Origin: Anaerolineae bacterium | GTDB lineage: Bacteria; Chloroflexota; Anaerolineae; 4572-78; J111 | DNA: 8,581 nucleotides | Assembly: GCA_023382535.1 (NCBI GenBank) | Contig: JAHDWA010000165.1 | Coordinates: forward strand, 1 to 8,581 | Reading direction: 5' to 3' | Shown here: positions 6,601 through 8,581 of the stretch, in pieces | How the letters are laid out: each line of letters begins with the position of its first letter | How positions within the stretch are numbered: position 1 is the first letter of the stretch | Notes under the pieces: model-generated | Databases searched by the model: none | What the model saw: the letters and a program-made list of their open reading frames with translations, nothing else | Told to the model about the DNA's origin: nothing | Position numbers and translations under genes: made by a program

Positions 6601-7591
6601 GCAGGCGGCGATGGTCGCCATTCCGGCTCACTATCTCTGGCCCTCGCGCAGCAGTTATGTCGAACCTTCCCCGGCTGAACTGCCCCCACCAGAGGCGCTG
6701 GCTGCGCCCCAGGCAATTCCTTTACCTTTGCCCGCATCTCCGTCAACCGGGCAGATGAGAATCATAGCCGCTGATTTGGGAGAAATTCTCTTGAGCCAGC
6801 CTCGTGGTATTGCCGTTGGACCGAATGGCCGGGTCTATGTGACCGATACGGGCAATCAGCGCCTGCTCGTTTTGGATGAGGAGGGGAGGTTGGTGTCTGA
6901 GGTCAAGGGCGGGGCGGCGCCATTCGCCGAGTTATCCGATGTGGCAACGGATCATCGCGGCCAGGTTTATGTTCTCGACGTGGGGCGGGAGCATCTGAGC
7001 ATCTTTGATGCCGAGGGCAATTACCTGAGGGAGGTACCGGCCCAGCCGGACCACATCGGTTATTCACGGGGATTATTTGTTGATCACCAAAATTATTTAT
7101 GGCTGGCCAATACCTCGGCCAATCGGGTCGTAGCCCTGGATTTGGCCGGAAATGTCCTGGTCGAGTTCCCGGTTGCGCCGGACGTAGCCGCCCAACCCGT
7201 GGACGTAGTAACGGCCCCGGACGGCAATATTTATGTCACCGATATTATTCTGGACCGGCTGCTCTGTTTTGGGGTGGATGGGCAGCTCCGCCAAAGCTGG
7301 AGCATTCCCCACTCGACCAGTCTTGACGGCGCCCATCTGGCCGTAGATGAGCCGGGGAACCTGTATCTGACCCTGCCGGAAGAAAGCCAGGTGCTGCAGT
7401 TAGGTCCAACCGGCGAGGCGATAGCGAGTTGGAACCTGCATCAGCCGGACGGACAAAAGATGAAGCCTGTCGGCATAGCCGTTGATGCGGAAGGGCAGGT
7501 GTGGGTGGTAGACAGCGCCGGAGGCAATCTCGTAGTGCTGACGGGACCGGGTTCAAGCGAAGATTCCCCCAAACCAGACCAGAACCAATAA
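3644..7591 (+). CDS. GT-C membrane glycosyltransferase fused to two PA14 domains and an NHL propeller (1315 aa)
   Basis: A short cytosolic N-terminus with a possible coiled coil (QIEQLEAQLQTL) precedes about 13-16 hydrophobic segments up to residue ~600. This part is a GT-C enzyme of the PMT/ArnT type: PFGIWYDEAISG carries the acidic pair Asp240/Glu241 in the first extracytoplasmic loop after a membrane segment, where the family's catalytic Asp lies. Such enzymes transfer a sugar from a polyprenyl-phosphate donor on the outer face of the membrane. An extracytoplasmic region follows, then PA14 domain 1 (~728-851) and PA14 domain 2 (~870-988), which share AEWSG-L-AP-G-Y-LRA patterns and are likely carbohydrate-binding. 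A Pro-rich linker (~1006-1034) leads to six NHL-type blades (~1050-1300) with repeats such as GRVYVTDTGNQRLLVLD. Neither start has a good Shine-Dalgarno sequence; I prefer ATG 3644 over TTG 3632 (four residues longer). Sugar and acceptor are unknown. The protein converges with the aldolase gene and is probably monocistronic. Confidence 0.85.
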   Translation: MTERKPVEIPDDDWTRTPPAVRAFVGQAASQIEQLEAQLQTLHPDSQAASLATAAAAASQASAVEVPQLRLRPRRTLNRVALLGLAVVLAGAGQYLLIHNSLWDGLLFYLLAALLLGRGLRDASISASDNLGASLAKPLQIQQGIIQTLGLVVLGGALLLALIAYYAFGQKELLPHAWNFYLYSLAALVIGVLLLTRTGETQPFWPRSPVLQWVLALIFALALFMRLWQIDSLPFGIWYDEAISGLQGVRWNTEAAYRPQFEENNAGQLIFLFATAVRWFGQHATAIRLVSVALGLAGVGAAYLFGNELGGPRFGLVLAFFVAVARWHVSFSRIAMPGIDTPLAEFLALFFLLRLWRYGRLRDAAWAGISLGLGLSLYSAFRLFLLALGVFALLAGLIWWRSWWPRRKESQWWRQWGVRLALLSLALGLTALPVIHFALHNPADFWARVQKTSIINRRDEPDLGKALWRTTYQHVLMFNFHGDRNGRHNLPGEPMLDPATGILFVLGFSLALARLKQPTPLFFFILFLTGLLGGILSLDFEAPQSLRSIAALPAVFYFCALALETVGRQIAADLRPWPVSWLAVPGVALGSFIFYYNAHTYFERQAHDFGSWNAFSTAESIAGKRMAQLGPDYTFYLSPFFNEHPAIRFLSPATPDRRQLILPDALPIRQPADRPAALFIHPDDKWIYDSARSLYPSARFEVISDEQTNTPVVYTAELTREDLAQLQGLELRYWPNQSWDGPPQTSLTVKMIDQFWPDAASLALSSGSLEGGGFVAEWSGALYAPDYGSYVFTLRAPAAASLEIDGNVVVKLENEGQQIAPLLLAQGNHRLRVRALGGIGPVSLLWQRPGHQTEVVPPWAFYRPPVTNHGLQGNYYTNANWEGAPALARIDPFLDIYFHITPLPRPYTAEWSGVLAAPQGGAYTLGLRAVDWAQLYVDDQLAVETTGPDALTQATLILEQGLHDVRLRFKDATGRSRLHLLWQPPGQAAMVAIPAHYLWPSRSSYVEPSPAELPPPEALAAPQAIPLPLPASPSTGQMRIIAADLGEILLSQPRGIAVGPNGRVYVTDTGNQRLLVLDEEGRLVSEVKGGAAPFAELSDVATDHRGQVYVLDVGREHLSIFDAEGNYLREVPAQPDHIGYSRGLFVDHQNYLWLANTSANRVVALDLAGNVLVEFPVAPDVAAQPVDVVTAPDGNIYVTDIILDRLLCFGVDGQLRQSWSIPHSTSLDGAHLAVDEPGNLYLTLPEESQVLQLGPTGEAIASWNLHQPDGQKMKPVGIAVDAEGQVWVVDSAGGNLVVLTGPGSSEDSPKPDQNQ

Positions 7592-7637
7592 TTAAGAACG
7601 GTGGTACGGCCAGCGCCAGCCAACGACGAGGGGCTGA

Positions 7638-8441
7638 TTATGCTGACCGGCCCATCGCCTCCCCAATCGTCTTCGTTACTTCCAGGCCGCCCTTGACCAG
7701 CAAGCCTATCTCCGCGCCGGAACTCACCAGGCGCATGCCCTGCCTGGCCCAGTGGACGGCCAGCTTCAAGTCGTTGATATGGATTGCCGGGTAGACTCCC
7801 TGCCGCTGGCAGGCCGCAATCATTTTCTGGATCGCCGCCCGCATGTCGGGGTGATCCTGCTGATCCGGCACATCCAGGGCAATCGAGAGATCATTCGGGC
7901 CGATCAAAGTGACATCCACGCCGGGCACAGTCACAATTTCCTCGATGTTGTCAATCGCTCCACGTGTTTCAACCTGCACAATCAACATCGTCTCTTCGTT
8001 AACCCTGGCCATCGTCTCTACCACCGGGCCGCCTTTGAAGCGGGTGTAGCCCCGGCTCAGGGCGCTGCCGCGTATACCCAGCGGTGGATATTTCATCATC
8101 TGGATCACCTCGCGTACTTGCTGGGCGGTCGAAATGCGCGGAGCCATGATCCCCTGCGCCCCGGCGTCGAGCGACTGGGCAATGTAGGGGTAAGCCAGGT
8201 CGGGGACGCGGACGAAGGGCGTCACCCCGATGTACACGGCCATGCGGGCCAGGTCGGCGATGGTTTCGATGTTAAATGCGCCATGCTCGTTATCAATGAT
8301 CACAAAATCGAAGCCGGCGTTAGCCAGCAGTTGGACCACCGAAGGCTGGCGCATCTCGGCAATCATCGTGCCGACGACCGACTGGCCTGATTTTAAGGCC
8401 TGCTTAATCCGGTTTGAAGGAATAACAGAGTTGTTAGACAT
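7638..8441 (-). CDS. HpcH/HpaI-family class II 2-keto-3-deoxy sugar acid aldolase (267 aa)
   Basis: The full-length protein (267 residues, normal for the family) matches the HpcH/HpaI aldolase fold, a metal-dependent TIM barrel that cleaves 2-keto-3-deoxy acids to pyruvate and an aldehyde. Hallmarks are DNEHG with His53, FVRVP with Arg78, VQVET with metal ligand Glu158, and GPNDLS with metal ligand Asp184. These correspond in order and spacing to His45, Arg70, Glu149 and Asp175 of E. coli HpaI. MAPRI (99-103) and GIRGSALSRGY (122-132) are also typical. Candidate substrates are 4-hydroxy-2-oxoheptanedioate, 2-keto-3-deoxy-glucarate or 2-keto-3-deoxy-L-rhamnonate. Sequence alone does not separate these, so no symbol is given. 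The ATG is preceded by AGGAAA at 8451-8446, 4 bases upstream. It is cytoplasmic. The stop is 46 bases from the end of the convergent glycosyltransferase gene. A role in sugar-acid catabolism is plausible alongside the GH127 enzyme, but they are not in one operon. Confidence 0.9.
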   Translation of the reverse strand: MSNNSVIPSNRIKQALKSGQSVVGTMIAEMRQPSVVQLLANAGFDFVIIDNEHGAFNIETIADLARMAVYIGVTPFVRVPDLAYPYIAQSLDAGAQGIMAPRISTAQQVREVIQMMKYPPLGIRGSALSRGYTRFKGGPVVETMARVNEETMLIVQVETRGAIDNIEEIVTVPGVDVTLIGPNDLSIALDVPDQQDHPDMRAAIQKMIAACQRQGVYPAIHINDLKLAVHWARQGMRLVSSGAEIGLLVKGGLEVTKTIGEAMGRSA

Positions 8442-8481
8442 AGAATTTCCTGTTCTGGAATGATTAAAATTAAAAGAACGA

Positions 8482-8500
8482 GAAGGAGATAGTCTCCTTC
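8482..8500. terminator. Perfect hairpin upstream of the aldolase gene (possible terminator of an upstream minus-strand gene)
   Basis: GAAGGAGA (8482-8489), loop TAG, TCTCCTTC (8493-8500) form a perfect 8-bp stem. T-rich sequence follows on both strands: ACTTCTTTTC on the plus strand, and TCGTTCTTTTAATTTT on the minus strand. No plus-strand gene ends nearby, so the likeliest role is ending a minus-strand transcript that enters from beyond the right edge, or a leader hairpin of the aldolase mRNA. The T tracts are interrupted, so this is tentative. Confidence 0.45.
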
Positions 8501-8536
8501 ACTTCTTTTCTGACAAGGATTATCACTGCTCAGCCA

Positions 8537-8581
8537 TGTCATTTCGACCGAAGTACCCAGAGGGCATAAAGGAGAAATCTC
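8537..8581. repeat. Possible dispersed REP-like repeat, cut by the window end
   Basis: The block opens with TGTCATTTCGACCGAAG (8538-8554) and closes with GGAGAAATCTC (8571-8581). The ends are partly complementary (ATTTC against GAAAT), with a small inner CCC-AGA-GGG hairpin at 8556-8564. I recognise this ATTTCGACC...GGAGAAATCTC pattern from intergenic dispersed repeats in Bacteroidetes, Chloroflexota and related environmental genomes, but only one copy is visible here and the right boundary may lie outside the window. Confidence 0.45.

Noticed and set aside
7592..7637. Terminator between the convergent glycosyltransferase and aldolase genes
   Set aside because: The 46-base gap contains no clear inverted repeat followed by T residues on either strand.
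7752..8390. 212-codon plus-strand open frame rich in His and Arg
   Set aside because: It is antisense to the aldolase, which has all its active-site residues; the composition is typical of an antisense shadow of a GC-rich gene.

Overview
The window looks like a piece of a Chloroflexota-type (Anaerolineae-like) genome, probably from a metagenome or environmental isolate. The clues are a GH127 sugar hydrolase, a very large GT-C membrane glycosyltransferase fused to PA14 and NHL modules, a HpcH/HpaI-type aldolase, and a LexA operator of the GAAC-N4-GTTC type used by Gram-positives and several other phyla. The phylum assignment is inferred from gene style, not from a marker gene. There are five protein-coding genes. 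No rRNA, tRNA, CRISPR array, transposase or complete mobile element was seen.

Left edge (1-730): the C-terminal third of a GH127 beta-L-arabinofuranosidase-like enzyme, closed by a strong rho-independent terminator.

Centre-left (about 740-3310): an AT-rich accessory segment with two convergent genes. The plus-strand gene encodes a TcmP-family protein (three-Cys-motif partner: Rossmann methyltransferase-like N-terminal part and winged-helix-like C-terminal part). The minus-strand gene encodes a radical SAM protein of the spore-photoproduct-lyase/COG1533 type. The radical SAM gene has a near-consensus sigma70 promoter (TTGACT, 16-bp spacer, TATAAT). A perfect LexA/SOS box fills the spacer, and a second palindrome lies just upstream. 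TcmP proteins are named for pairing with three-Cys radical SAM-like proteins, so this is a plausible SOS-inducible nucleic-acid repair, modification or defence module, and the most interesting part of the window.

Centre-right (3311-7591): a regulatory gap of about 330 bp, then one 1315-residue protein combining a multi-pass GT-C glycosyltransferase, two PA14 domains, a proline-rich linker and a six-bladed NHL propeller. Its promoter (TTGAAG, 17 bp, TATAAT) is bracketed by a 9-bp inverted repeat.

Right edge (7638-8581): a minus-strand HpcH/HpaI-family class II aldolase with all four hallmark active-site residues, convergent with the glycosyltransferase. Its upstream region carries a perfect hairpin and, at the window edge, the start of what looks like a dispersed REP-like repeat.

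The hydrolase and aldolase fit carbohydrate catabolism and the large membrane protein fits cell-surface glycosylation, but they do not form one operon. The TcmP/radical SAM segment appears to be a separate insertion between them.
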